A DNA stretch of 5,413 nt from Bacillota bacterium (GTDB taxonomy: Bacteria; Bacillota; Dethiobacteria; Dethiobacterales; Dethiobacteraceae). Made by a program: the position numbers and the translations under genes. Of the stretch, positions 1-5,191 are shown piece after piece. Position 1 is the stretch's first letter; every line of letters starts with the position of its first letter. The notes under the pieces were generated by a model that saw only the letters and a program-made list of their open reading frames with translations, searched no databases and was not told the DNA's origin. The stretch spans positions 1-5,413 of the forward strand of contig JANKMV010000166.1 of NCBI GenBank assembly GCA_024650095.1, written 5' to 3'.

Positions 1-87
1 GTCTGCTTCCTCTAATATAGGTCATAATCCCATCATTATTATGTGAACGTACGTCGTTATTTAAAAAACAAATAGATGAAAAACTTG

Positions 88-104
88 AATAGATCATATC
101 TATT
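88..104. promoter_or_regulatory. Candidate operator: 17-bp perfect inverted repeat upstream of the ABC operon
   Basis: AATAGAT (88-94) and ATCTATT (98-104) are exact reverse complements around a 3-base centre. The right arm overlaps the first two bases of the candidate -35 hexamer at 103-108, a position where a bound dimeric repressor or activator would affect transcription. The symmetry is read directly from the sequence. A regulatory role is inferred, and no regulator gene is present in the window. In such A+T-rich DNA a 7-bp-arm repeat can occur by chance. Confidence 0.35.
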
Positions 105-132
105 GGACTGCATGACGGTAGTTGTATATAGT
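103..132 (+). promoter_or_regulatory. Candidate promoter of the ABC-transporter operon
   Basis: A TTGGAC -35-like hexamer (103-108) is followed after 18 bp by TATAGT (127-132), which matches the -10 consensus at five of six positions. An overlapping TATATA (125-130) gives 16-bp spacing. It lies about 37 bases before the first start codon. No long reading frame is evident in 1-168, so I treat this stretch as the leader. The real promoter may lie upstream of the window if a substrate-binding protein gene precedes this one. Confidence 0.35.
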
Positions 133-168
133 TAAATAGGTAAAAATATAAGATTTGCTGAGGTAAAA

Positions 169-1182
169 ATGAGTTATATTGAATTAAAAAATATCTGTAA
201 ATCGTTTGCTGATAAAGAAATATTAAAAGATGTTACTTTATCTATAGCCAAAGGTGAATTTGTAACGTTTTTAGGGCCGTCGGGCTGTGGAAAAACTACT
301 TTACTACGCTGTTTAACTGGATTAGAGGAAGTAGGCAATGGCACGATTCTATTAGACGGTAATGATATCACGCAAACTCCTGCGAACCAAAGAGGAGTAA
401 GTATGATATTTCAGCAGTATTGTCTTTTTCCCACCATGAACGTATATGAAAATGTATGTTTTGGTTTACGGATGAAGTCAGTTGCCAAAGCAGAGATCAG
501 TAAACGCGTTTTACAGGTGCTTGAGATCGTTGACCTTGTGGGTCATGAAAAAAAATATCCATATCAGTTGTCCGGGGGTGAGCAGCAGCGGGTAGCATTG
601 GCGCGTGGTTTAATTATGGATCCGAAAGTATTACTATTGGACGAACCGTTCAGCGCCGTCGATGCAAAGCTAAGAAAAGAATTGCAAATTCACTTAAAGG
701 AAATTCATAAAGAGTTAAACATGACTTCTGTTTTTGTTACTCATGATCAGGAAGAGGCCATGAGGATTTCTGATACGATACATATATTTAATCATGGGGT
801 ATTAGAGCAGTCGGGAATGCCGCGGCAGGTATATGCTCAGCCAAAAACACCTTTTGTTGCCAGCTTTATCGGAAGTTATAACCAAATGAAAGGTGACCGT
901 TTTACTGAGATTGTAGGTGAAAACAGTGGTTTATCACAGATGGTTGCAATCCGTCCTGAAGTTATTCAGATGGCTTCTGCTCCATTTAAAGAAGATCGCA
1001 ATTATTATGAACTGCAAGGTATAATTGTTGGCTCCATTTATCAGGGGAACGTGGTCAGGTATTCTGTCACAACAGATACAGATGTCATTCATGTTGATAT
1101 TATTTTTACTTCCGATTTAGATTGGTTCGTAGGACAAGAGGTTTATCTTCGTGTAGGAAAAGAAAATGTTTTACTCTTTTAG
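169..1182 (+). CDS. ABC importer ATP-binding protein with C-terminal TOBE-like domain
   Basis: This is the cytoplasmic ATPase that would power an importer, with the downstream permease as its partner. All nucleotide-binding motifs are intact: Walker A GPSGCGKT (residues 36-43), Q-loop FQQ (81-83), signature LSGGEQ (134-139), Walker B VLLLDEP (154-160), D-loop SAVD (162-165) and H-loop His192. A C-terminal extension begins around the AIRPE motif (260-264), which is typical of the TOBE-like regulatory domains of PotA/FbpC/CysA-type ATPases. At 337 aa it is longer than the usual 250-270 aa partners of SsuC/TauC permeases. The ATG is supported by GAGG (160-163) five bases upstream. The stop lies 14 bases before the next start, which indicates one operon. 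The substrate cannot be read from the ATPase. The class is certain; the ligand is unknown. Confidence 0.95.
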   Translation: MSYIELKNICKSFADKEILKDVTLSIAKGEFVTFLGPSGCGKTTLLRCLTGLEEVGNGTILLDGNDITQTPANQRGVSMIFQQYCLFPTMNVYENVCFGLRMKSVAKAEISKRVLQVLEIVDLVGHEKKYPYQLSGGEQQRVALARGLIMDPKVLLLDEPFSAVDAKLRKELQIHLKEIHKELNMTSVFVTHDQEEAMRISDTIHIFNHGVLEQSGMPRQVYAQPKTPFVASFIGSYNQMKGDRFTEIVGENSGLSQMVAIRPEVIQMASAPFKEDRNYYELQGIIVGSIYQGNVVRYSVTTDTDVIHVDIIFTSDLDWFVGQEVYLRVGKENVLLF

Positions 1183-1196
1183 AATATGAGGTAGCT

Positions 1197-1973
1197 ATGA
1201 ACTCACAGGATGCTGTAATCAAAATAAATGGATTATTAGAGCTACAGCGAAAAGTTGTCGGTGTTAAAATAGTGACAACAAAGGCTGAATATGATGCGTA
1301 TGACGCTCTTGAGCTAACTAAACCAATGCATTATTGTGTGGCGGTAAAATGTGCCATGGCCGGTCACAGTATTAAGTTGTCGAAGCTCACTGCCGGGTGT
1401 AGTGGGGGCAACCGGGCTCTTGGAATAGTTGAACCTCTCCCCCAATTTTTTGATGGATCAAGCGGGTGCAGATTGGGTCTTTATAAAGATAATGTAATTG
1501 CTGCGGGTGTTGCTAAAACTGTTCCTATCTATCCGCCGAATACGTATGGAGTGGTTGTTAAGCCTTTAGAATTGTTTGAAGATGACCCGGATATTGTACT
1601 AATTACTGCTTTTCCTAGAACAATCATGCGTCTACTACAAGGATATACATATAGCTATGGCTTACCGGCGGGTATGCTAATGTCCGGTAATCAGGCAGTC
1701 TGTGTAGAGTGTACAGTAACCCCGTCAGTAACGGACAGCATGAATGTTTCTATGCTGTGTGCAGGCACTCGTTATAATGCCAATTGGGAAGATGCTGATG
1801 CCATGGTAGGAATTCCGTTTAGTAAATTTCATGGTTTGGTAAAAGGAATTGAATGTACGGTCAACCCCATAGAGCCGGATGAGCGTAAGAAAAGAATAGA
1901 AGATAGCCTTGAACAAGCTAATTTGCTGGAAATTGAGGTTGAGTATGGAAAAACCTATTACAAAAACAAATAA
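1197..1973 (+). CDS. DUF169-family protein
   Basis: This is a 258-residue soluble-looking protein with no signal peptide or membrane segment. I recognise it as DUF169 (COG2043) from its order of blocks: an N-terminal LLELQRKVVGVKI, KPMHYCVAVK (42-51), a GCSGGNRALG block (67-76), YGVVVKPLE (117-125), DIVLITAFPRTIMRLLQGY (132-150), and AVCVECTVTP followed by MLCAGTR (167-192) and VGIPFSK (204-210). The family's biochemical function is not established. Eight cysteines (47, 52, 68, 91, 169, 172, 188, 220) are present, several in the conserved blocks, so a metal or redox role is conceivable but is only inference. The ATG at 1197 is preferred over an in-frame upstream start at 1122 because GAGGT (1188-1192) precedes it and the longer form would overlap the ATPase gene. 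It overlaps the permease start by 29 bases, so the three products are probably made together. Confidence 0.85.
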   Translation: MNSQDAVIKINGLLELQRKVVGVKIVTTKAEYDAYDALELTKPMHYCVAVKCAMAGHSIKLSKLTAGCSGGNRALGIVEPLPQFFDGSSGCRLGLYKDNVIAAGVAKTVPIYPPNTYGVVVKPLELFEDDPDIVLITAFPRTIMRLLQGYTYSYGLPAGMLMSGNQAVCVECTVTPSVTDSMNVSMLCAGTRYNANWEDADAMVGIPFSKFHGLVKGIECTVNPIEPDERKKRIEDSLEQANLLEIEVEYGKTYYKNK

Positions 1974-2357
1974 TAATAAGCATGGAAAGACTGCCTTCAT
2001 TATTCGGACCTTCATCATCATCTGCTTTGTCCTGTTTTGGGAGTTGTATGCCCGCAATAATACGAGGATGGCTTTTTATACCAGCTATCCAAGTGACATT
2101 ATCGCTGACTTAATAAAGTTTGCTGCTAGCGGAGATATGTTCCGGCACATAGGCATTACTTTGAAGGAAGCATATTTAGGACTATTATATGGCTCTATTG
2201 TCGCTATTGCAGCCGGCGTAGTGTTTAGCCAATTTTCTACAGTTGGCAAGATTTTTGTACCTGTTATTTCTGCGATCCAGGGAATACCTCAATTAACATT
2301 GGCTCCGCTTTACATTCTGTGGTTTGGAATTGGTATTAAGTCCAAAATAGCGTTGGC
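1945..2357 (+). pseudogene. ABC importer permease, N-terminal fragment (interrupted by IS)
   Basis: This is the 5' part of an inner-membrane permease of the SsuC/TauC/NrtB (BPD_transp_1) type. It starts at ATG 1945, with GAGG (1935-1938) six bases upstream, inside the end of the DUF169 gene. A basic, Asn-rich N-terminus is followed by predicted membrane segments around residues 18-34, 75-95 and 103-130. Family-typical stretches include YPSDIIADLIKF, ITLKEAYLGL and IPQLTLAPLYILWFGIGIKSK. After codon 138 (GC of GCT) the frame enters the insertion element and would add about 20 foreign residues before a TAG at 2419-2421, giving a product of 158 aa without the EAA loop. Joined to the fragment at 5187-5413 it forms one continuous frame. 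Loss of transport is inferred. Confidence 0.92.
2353..2357. repeat. Target-site duplication, left copy (TTGGC)
   Basis: TTGGC lies directly outside the left TG end of the element and recurs directly after the right CA end at 5187-5191. Five bases falls within the 4-8 bp range known for IS21-family insertions. An intact duplication on both sides indicates a simple, undisturbed insertion. Confidence 0.9.
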
Positions 2358-2381
2358 TGAGTATTTCGTTCCTGTAGAGCA
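2358..2381 (+). repeat. IS left terminal inverted repeat
   Basis: This 24-bp repeat begins TGAGTATTTCG and ends TGTAGAGCA. It matches the reverse complement of 5163-5186 at 23 of 24 positions. The only difference is the fourth base, G here and A at the other end. The terminal TG/CA dinucleotides are the family hallmark where IstA cleaves and joins. Confidence 0.95.
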
Positions 2382-2446
2382 ACCTTCTCGGAAAACGAGA
2401 GCACATACATCGGTAAATTAGAGCAGGAGTCACGGAGCACAGAGCA
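2367..2446 (+). repeat. Left-end array of four CG-N7-AGAGCA repeats, about 22-bp period
   Basis: AGAGCA occurs at 2376, 2398, 2420 and 2441, so the spacings are 22, 22 and 21 bases. Each is preceded by CG, at 2367, 2389, 2411 and 2433, with a 7-base gap in the first three units and 6 in the fourth. The spacing equals about two helical turns, so all units face the same side of the DNA. IS21-family elements are known to carry multiple terminal repeats bound by IstA, and these are the likely sites. The last unit ends just before the istA promoter, so IstA binding might also repress its own gene (inference). Confidence 0.85.
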
Positions 2447-2454
2447 ATTAATCT

Positions 2455-2484
2455 CTGTAACAATTTTTACATCGACCTTATAAT
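2455..2484 (+). promoter_or_regulatory. istA promoter inside the IS
   Basis: A perfect TATAAT -10 lies at 2479-2484. A weak -35-like CTGTAA (2455-2460) sits 18 bp upstream. Transcription would begin near 2490, about 45 bases before the istA start. The inverted repeat ACAGAG/CTCTGT (2439-2444 and 2453-2458) flanks or overlaps the -35. The strong -10 with a weak -35 is what one would expect of a tightly limited transposase promoter. Confidence 0.55.
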
Positions 2485-2493
2485 GGGTGTATG

Positions 2494-2506
2494 CACAAAT
2501 TTTGTG
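2494..2506. promoter_or_regulatory. Perfect palindrome at the expected istA transcription start
   Basis: CACAAA (2494-2499) and TTTGTG (2501-2506) are exact reverse complements around a single T. The palindrome lies about 10 bases after the -10 box. It could be an operator for a regulator of istA or a weak 5' hairpin. It is short and A+T-rich, so chance is possible. Confidence 0.3.
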
Positions 2507-2517
2507 TAAATATCATT

Positions 2518-2525
2518 AAGGAGGT
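2518..2525 (+). promoter_or_regulatory. istA ribosome binding site
   Basis: AAGGAGGT is an essentially perfect Shine-Dalgarno sequence eight bases before the GTG at 2534, and it decides that start. Its last four bases lie in AGGTCGAT (2522-2529), the exact reverse complement of ATCGACCT (2471-2478). Pairing with that upstream arm could therefore mask the site in long read-in transcripts. Confidence 0.85.
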
Positions 2526-2533
2526 CGATAATT

Positions 2534-4084
2534 GTGGTAAATTATCGAGAAATCATCAGGATGAGATGCCTGGACCACAGCAAGAGCCAAATTGCGACCA
2601 GTCTCCGTTGTTCCAGGAACACTGTGACTGAAGTCTGCAACCTTGCTGAACAAAAGGGGTTGTTGACGTGGCCCCTGTCAGATGAACTGACGGATACTGA
2701 AATTAGGAACATTTTGTATCCGGGGCGGGTTGTGGATTCGGGTCGGAAGATGCCGGACTATGCCTATGTTCACAAGGAGTTAGCCAAATCTGGGGTTACT
2801 CTTACCCTGCTGTGGAGCGAATACTGCGAACAGTGCGAAGCTGAAAAGGTCATTCCCTATCAGTACACCCAGTTTTGTGACCACTACAAGGGATTCGTGT
2901 ACAAGACCAAAGCGACGATGCGGATTAAACGTAAGCCAGGTGAACTTTTGGAGGTGGACTGGGCTGGCAAAACGCTAACAGTAACAGATCAGATCACCGG
3001 CGAAGATATTAAGGCTTTTGTCTTTGTTGCGTCATTGCCATGTAGTCTCTACAGTTATGCGGAGGCATTTCCGTCCATGGTTACAGAGAATTGGATCACT
3101 GCTCATATTCATGCATATCAGTTCTTTGGAGGATCAACAAGAATTCTTGTTCCAGACAATCTTAAAACGGGTGTGATTATGCATTCGCGCAGTGAAGTTG
3201 TTTTGAACCGGATTTATCAGGAAATGGGTGAACACTATGGGACGGCCGTCATCCCCGCGCGACCGGGCTCACCACGCGACAAATCATCTGCAGAAGGCAC
3301 TGTTGGCGTTATCTCCACGTGGATCATTGCAGCACTTCGCAACAGGAAGTTTTTTTCCTTCCATGAACTGAATCTTGCTATTAAAGAAAAACTGGCGGAA
3401 TTCAATGAGAAGCCATTCCAGAAAAAGAACGGAAGCAGGCTTTCTGCATTTGAAGAGGAGGAACAATCCTACCTTCTGCCGCTGCCTGCTTCCACGTATG
3501 AGATTGCCGTCTGGTCAACCGCAACCATACAGCCCGATTATCTCATACCTGTGGATAAAATCAAGTATTCAGTACCCTATGTTTTTATTGGCAAAGAAGT
3601 AGATATCCGCTACTCCAGCAAAGCGATAGAGGTGTTTTTTCATAACAATCGGATCGCCTCACATGTCAGGAGATTTGGCATCTGCGATCCGGTCATACTT
3701 CCGGAACACATGCCAGAAAACCACAGGCAGTATCTTGCCTATACCTCCGCAAACTTCATTGAATGGGCTGCCGGAATCGGCAAGTCCACGGAAATCGTCA
3801 TGAAAGTGTTGTTGGCTGCCACCAAAGTTGAAAAACAGTCCTACCCTTCATGTAAAACACTGATGAAGTTAGCGGACAGATACTCCATTGAGCGCATTGA
3901 AGATGCTTGTAGCAGGGCGCTTGCTTACACCCCAAGCCCGAGTCTAAAGAACATCCAAATGATCCTCAAGACGAGACAGGATCGCGTTAAACCGGACAAG
4001 TCCCCCCCGGCTACCAACCAAAGTGGGCGATACGGCTTCACAAGAGGTGCAGCGTACTTTGGAAGGGGGGATTCCAATGATTAA
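2534..4084 (+). CDS. istA: IstA, IS21-family DDE transposase
   Basis: This protein cuts the element ends and joins them to target DNA. The 516-aa length is within the range for IstA. An N-terminal helix-turn-helix lies at about residues 15-42 (SKSQIATSLRCSRNTV), and a second DNA-binding helical region at about 75-120. The RNase H-fold catalytic core shows all three acidic residues: Asp142 in VDWAG, Asp208 in PDNLK and Glu254 in SSAEG. A beta-barrel-like C-terminal region and a family-like tail RGAAYF (504-509) follow. The GTG start is fixed by the AAGGAGGT site eight bases upstream. The end overlaps istB by 8 bases. A run of seven C at 4002-4008 lies in frame. The conserved tail after it shows that the frame as read is correct. 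Confidence 0.96.
   Translation: MVNYREIIRMRCLDHSKSQIATSLRCSRNTVTEVCNLAEQKGLLTWPLSDELTDTEIRNILYPGRVVDSGRKMPDYAYVHKELAKSGVTLTLLWSEYCEQCEAEKVIPYQYTQFCDHYKGFVYKTKATMRIKRKPGELLEVDWAGKTLTVTDQITGEDIKAFVFVASLPCSLYSYAEAFPSMVTENWITAHIHAYQFFGGSTRILVPDNLKTGVIMHSRSEVVLNRIYQEMGEHYGTAVIPARPGSPRDKSSAEGTVGVISTWIIAALRNRKFFSFHELNLAIKEKLAEFNEKPFQKKNGSRLSAFEEEEQSYLLPLPASTYEIAVWSTATIQPDYLIPVDKIKYSVPYVFIGKEVDIRYSSKAIEVFFHNNRIASHVRRFGICDPVILPEHMPENHRQYLAYTSANFIEWAAGIGKSTEIVMKVLLAATKVEKQSYPSCKTLMKLADRYSIERIEDACSRALAYTPSPSLKNIQMILKTRQDRVKPDKSPPATNQSGRYGFTRGAAYFGRGDSND
4002..4008 (+). other. Seven-C run within the istA 3' end
   Basis: The istA codons here read TCC CCC CCG (Ser490-Pro491-Pro492). The istB frame is open from 3963, so a +1 slip on the proline codons, or polymerase slippage adding or losing the matching number of C, would fuse IstA (about residue 490) to IstB. 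The run is seen directly. A functional frameshift is only a possibility. Confidence 0.25.
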
Positions 4085-4853
4085 CCAGCCTACCATTGAC
4101 AAGTTGCACACGATGCGCCTTGGGGCCATGGCCGATGCATTTAGATCACAGGATGGTGAGCACTCTTACGAGACACTGTCATTTAATGACCGGTTTGGTA
4201 TGCTTGTGGATGCCGAATACCAGAAACGCCGTACAAGTAAACTGCAAAAGTTGATTAAGGCAGCTACATTTCGTTATCCGGATGCATGCGTCGAAAACAT
4301 TGAATACCATGCCGATCGTAAGCTGGACAAATCACAAATGCTTCAGCTTTCTACTTGCCGCTATATTCATGACGGCCACCATATCTTGCTGGAAGGTGCT
4401 TCGGGAAACGGCAAAACTTATATTGCCTGTGCACTGGGAATCGCGGCTTGCAGAAATTTCCTAAAAGTTCGCTATATCCGACTCCCGGAGCTTTTGAATG
4501 ATCTTGTCATCGCGAAAGGAGAAGGTACTTACAAGAAATTGATTAAAGCATACCAGAAGGTGGATCTATTAATTCTAGATGAGTGGCTCCTTAAGCCACT
4601 GTCAACCGACCAGGCCATGGAACTGTTCGAAATTATTGAAGCGCGTACCAGATTCGGTTCCATGATATTCTGTACACAGTTTGATCCACGTGGCTGGTAT
4701 GATCGTATTGGCACCGCTCAGGACGGAACCGTATCGGAAGCCATTATTGACCGCATCAAACATAACTCCTTTGAAATATTAATTGATGGTAAAACATCGA
4801 TGCGTGAGCGATACGGCCTAAAATCCGGTCAGTCAGGAGGTGCCGACTTTTGA
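4077..4853 (+). CDS. istB: IstB, AAA+ ATPase transposition helper
   Basis: IstB is a DnaC-like AAA+ ATPase that assembles on target DNA and stimulates IstA. The product is 258 aa, close to the usual size. An N-terminal helical region (1-60) resembles that of the family. Walker A GASGNGKT lies at 107-114 and Walker B LLILDEW at 164-170. A sensor-1-like CTQ lies at 199-201, and the DRIKHNS block (225-231) matches the family's C-terminal arginine motif. ATG 4077 is chosen over an in-frame GTG at 4023. It has a GGAAGGGGGG site (4061-4070) six bases upstream and overlaps the istA stop by 8 bases, which suggests translational coupling. The product begins MINQPTIDKL, as expected for the family. The gene appears intact. 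Confidence 0.96.
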   Translation: MINQPTIDKLHTMRLGAMADAFRSQDGEHSYETLSFNDRFGMLVDAEYQKRRTSKLQKLIKAATFRYPDACVENIEYHADRKLDKSQMLQLSTCRYIHDGHHILLEGASGNGKTYIACALGIAACRNFLKVRYIRLPELLNDLVIAKGEGTYKKLIKAYQKVDLLILDEWLLKPLSTDQAMELFEIIEARTRFGSMIFCTQFDPRGWYDRIGTAQDGTVSEAIIDRIKHNSFEILIDGKTSMRERYGLKSGQSGGADF

Positions 4854-5023
4854 AGAACTACAAAGAACGTAATGAGGAGCTGCATGATCTTTTTAGTGAG
4901 CTCCTGTGTGCACATCAGGTGATCCTAGAAAACATAGGCGAACTGCGAGCAGAAAACGAGATTCTTAAAGGCATTCTTAAAAAGCATGGCATTGAGATTC
5001 CAACGAGATATTTTGATTTTTAA
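4850..5023 (+). CDS. Small leucine-zipper protein carried by the IS (57 aa)
   Basis: A TTG start at 4850 overlaps the istB stop in the pattern TTGA and has a perfect AGGAGGT (4835-4841) eight bases upstream, the same spacing as at istA. This argues strongly that it is translated. The product has Leu11, Leu18, Ile25, Leu32 and Leu39 at exact seven-residue intervals. Phe15, His22, Ile29, Asn36 and Leu43 occupy the paired core position, which is a textbook two-stranded zipper with a buried Asn. It ends with a short aromatic tail, HGIEIPTRYFDF. There is no membrane segment or signal. IstA and IstB suffice for classical IS21, so this is an accessory gene. Its role is unknown: it might dimerise with or regulate IstA or IstB. 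The coding call is well supported; the function is not. Confidence 0.75.
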   Translation: MKNYKERNEELHDLFSELLCAHQVILENIGELRAENEILKGILKKHGIEIPTRYFDF

Positions 5024-5024
5024 C

Positions 5025-5109
5025 TGATACTTGTATCACCCTGGGGATGTGCTATTCCTACGGCGCATTCCCAGGAACAATACATTACCTCTTGAGCTGT
5101 TCAGGTAAT
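5025..5109 (+). terminator. Three consecutive hairpins after the last IS gene; possible terminator or RNA shield
   Basis: Hairpin 1 is TGATAC/GTATCA (5025-5030 and 5033-5038), starting two bases after the stop codon. Hairpin 2 is the strongest: 13 pairs including two G-U, between 5040-5052 and 5063-5075, with a 10-base loop. Hairpin 3 is ATTACCT/AGGTAAT (5084-5090 and 5103-5109). None is followed by a T-run, so this is not a standard intrinsic terminator. It could still pause or end transcription, stabilise the 3' end, or block read-in from the right. It fills most of the noncoding stretch between the small ORF and the right-end repeats. Confidence 0.4.
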
Positions 5110-5118
5110 CGTGAAGGG

Positions 5119-5177
5119 TGCTCAATTTTACCGTGACAGATGCTCTGATTCAGCGTGACACATGCTCTACAGGAACG
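5119..5177 (-). repeat. Right-end array of three CG-N7-AGAGCA repeats, 22-bp period
   Basis: On the + strand the units read TGCTCT-N7-CG. TGCTCT starts at 5163 and 5141, and a one-mismatch TGCTCA starts at 5119, exactly 22 bases apart. The paired CG lies at 5176, 5154 and 5132. A further CGTGA at 5110 keeps the same phase, although its TGCTCT half (5097-5102) is lost, so a degenerate fourth unit is likely. The array mirrors the left end and would be bound by IstA. Confidence 0.83.
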
Positions 5178-5186
5178 AAATATTCA
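5163..5186 (-). repeat. IS right terminal inverted repeat
   Basis: This repeat begins TGCTCTACAGG and ends AATATTCA on the + strand. Its reverse complement matches 2358-2381 except at one base. The final CA is the family-typical terminus, directly followed by the TTGGC duplication. Confidence 0.95.
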
Positions 5187-5191
5187 TTGGC
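5187..5191. repeat. Target-site duplication, right copy (TTGGC)
   Basis: This is identical to 2353-2357 and directly adjoins the right end of the element. It encodes the same Leu-Ala codons of the permease that precede the left end. Confidence 0.9.

Larger units (their letters stand above)
2358..5186 (+). mobile_element. Complete IS21-family insertion sequence (2829 bp)
   Basis: The element is defined by TG...CA termini, 24-bp inverted repeats with one mismatch and a flanking 5-bp TTGGC duplication. It encodes the two diagnostic IS21 proteins, IstA and IstB, plus a third small ORF. It is inserted in the same orientation as the host operon. Its coding sequence looks richer in G+C than the flanking transporter genes, which agrees with foreign origin. 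Its length is slightly above the roughly 2-2.6 kb common for the family, because of the extra ORF and a noncoding tail of about 140 bp. All genes, ends and duplications appear intact, so it may be an active copy. I cannot name the specific element without a database comparison. Confidence 0.96.

Noticed and set aside
174..371. Minus-strand ORF opposite the ATPase gene, and similar ones at 1725-2057, 3284-3466, 3944-4129 and 4529-4714
   Set aside because: All lie antisense to well-supported genes, lack ribosome sites and show no recognisable protein features.
1122..1196. N-terminal extension of the DUF169 protein from 1122
   Set aside because: It overlaps the ATPase gene, has no family-like sequence, and the ATG at 1197 has its own ribosome site.
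1909..2421. A single intact 170-aa membrane protein ending at 2421
   Set aside because: The last 20 or so residues are encoded by the IS left end, and the early TTG start is inside DUF169 without a good ribosome site. It is a truncated permease starting at 1945.
2376..2446. CRISPR-like or satellite array from the regular AGAGCA spacing
   Set aside because: The conserved blocks are only 2 and 6 bases and the period is 22. They lie at the IS ends in mirror orientation, which fits transposase-binding repeats.
3375..3602. Out-of-frame + strand ORFs within istA (3375-3602) and istB (4282-4464)
   Set aside because: They overlap conserved coding sequence in another frame and have no family resemblance.
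4002..4008. Sequencing frameshift in istA at the C run
   Set aside because: The conserved RGAAYF tail follows in the same frame and ends with the expected overlap with istB, so the frame is intact.
4023..4076. GTG start for IstB at 4023
   Set aside because: The 18 extra residues are not IstB-like. ATG 4077 has a G-rich ribosome site at correct spacing and gives the expected N-terminus.
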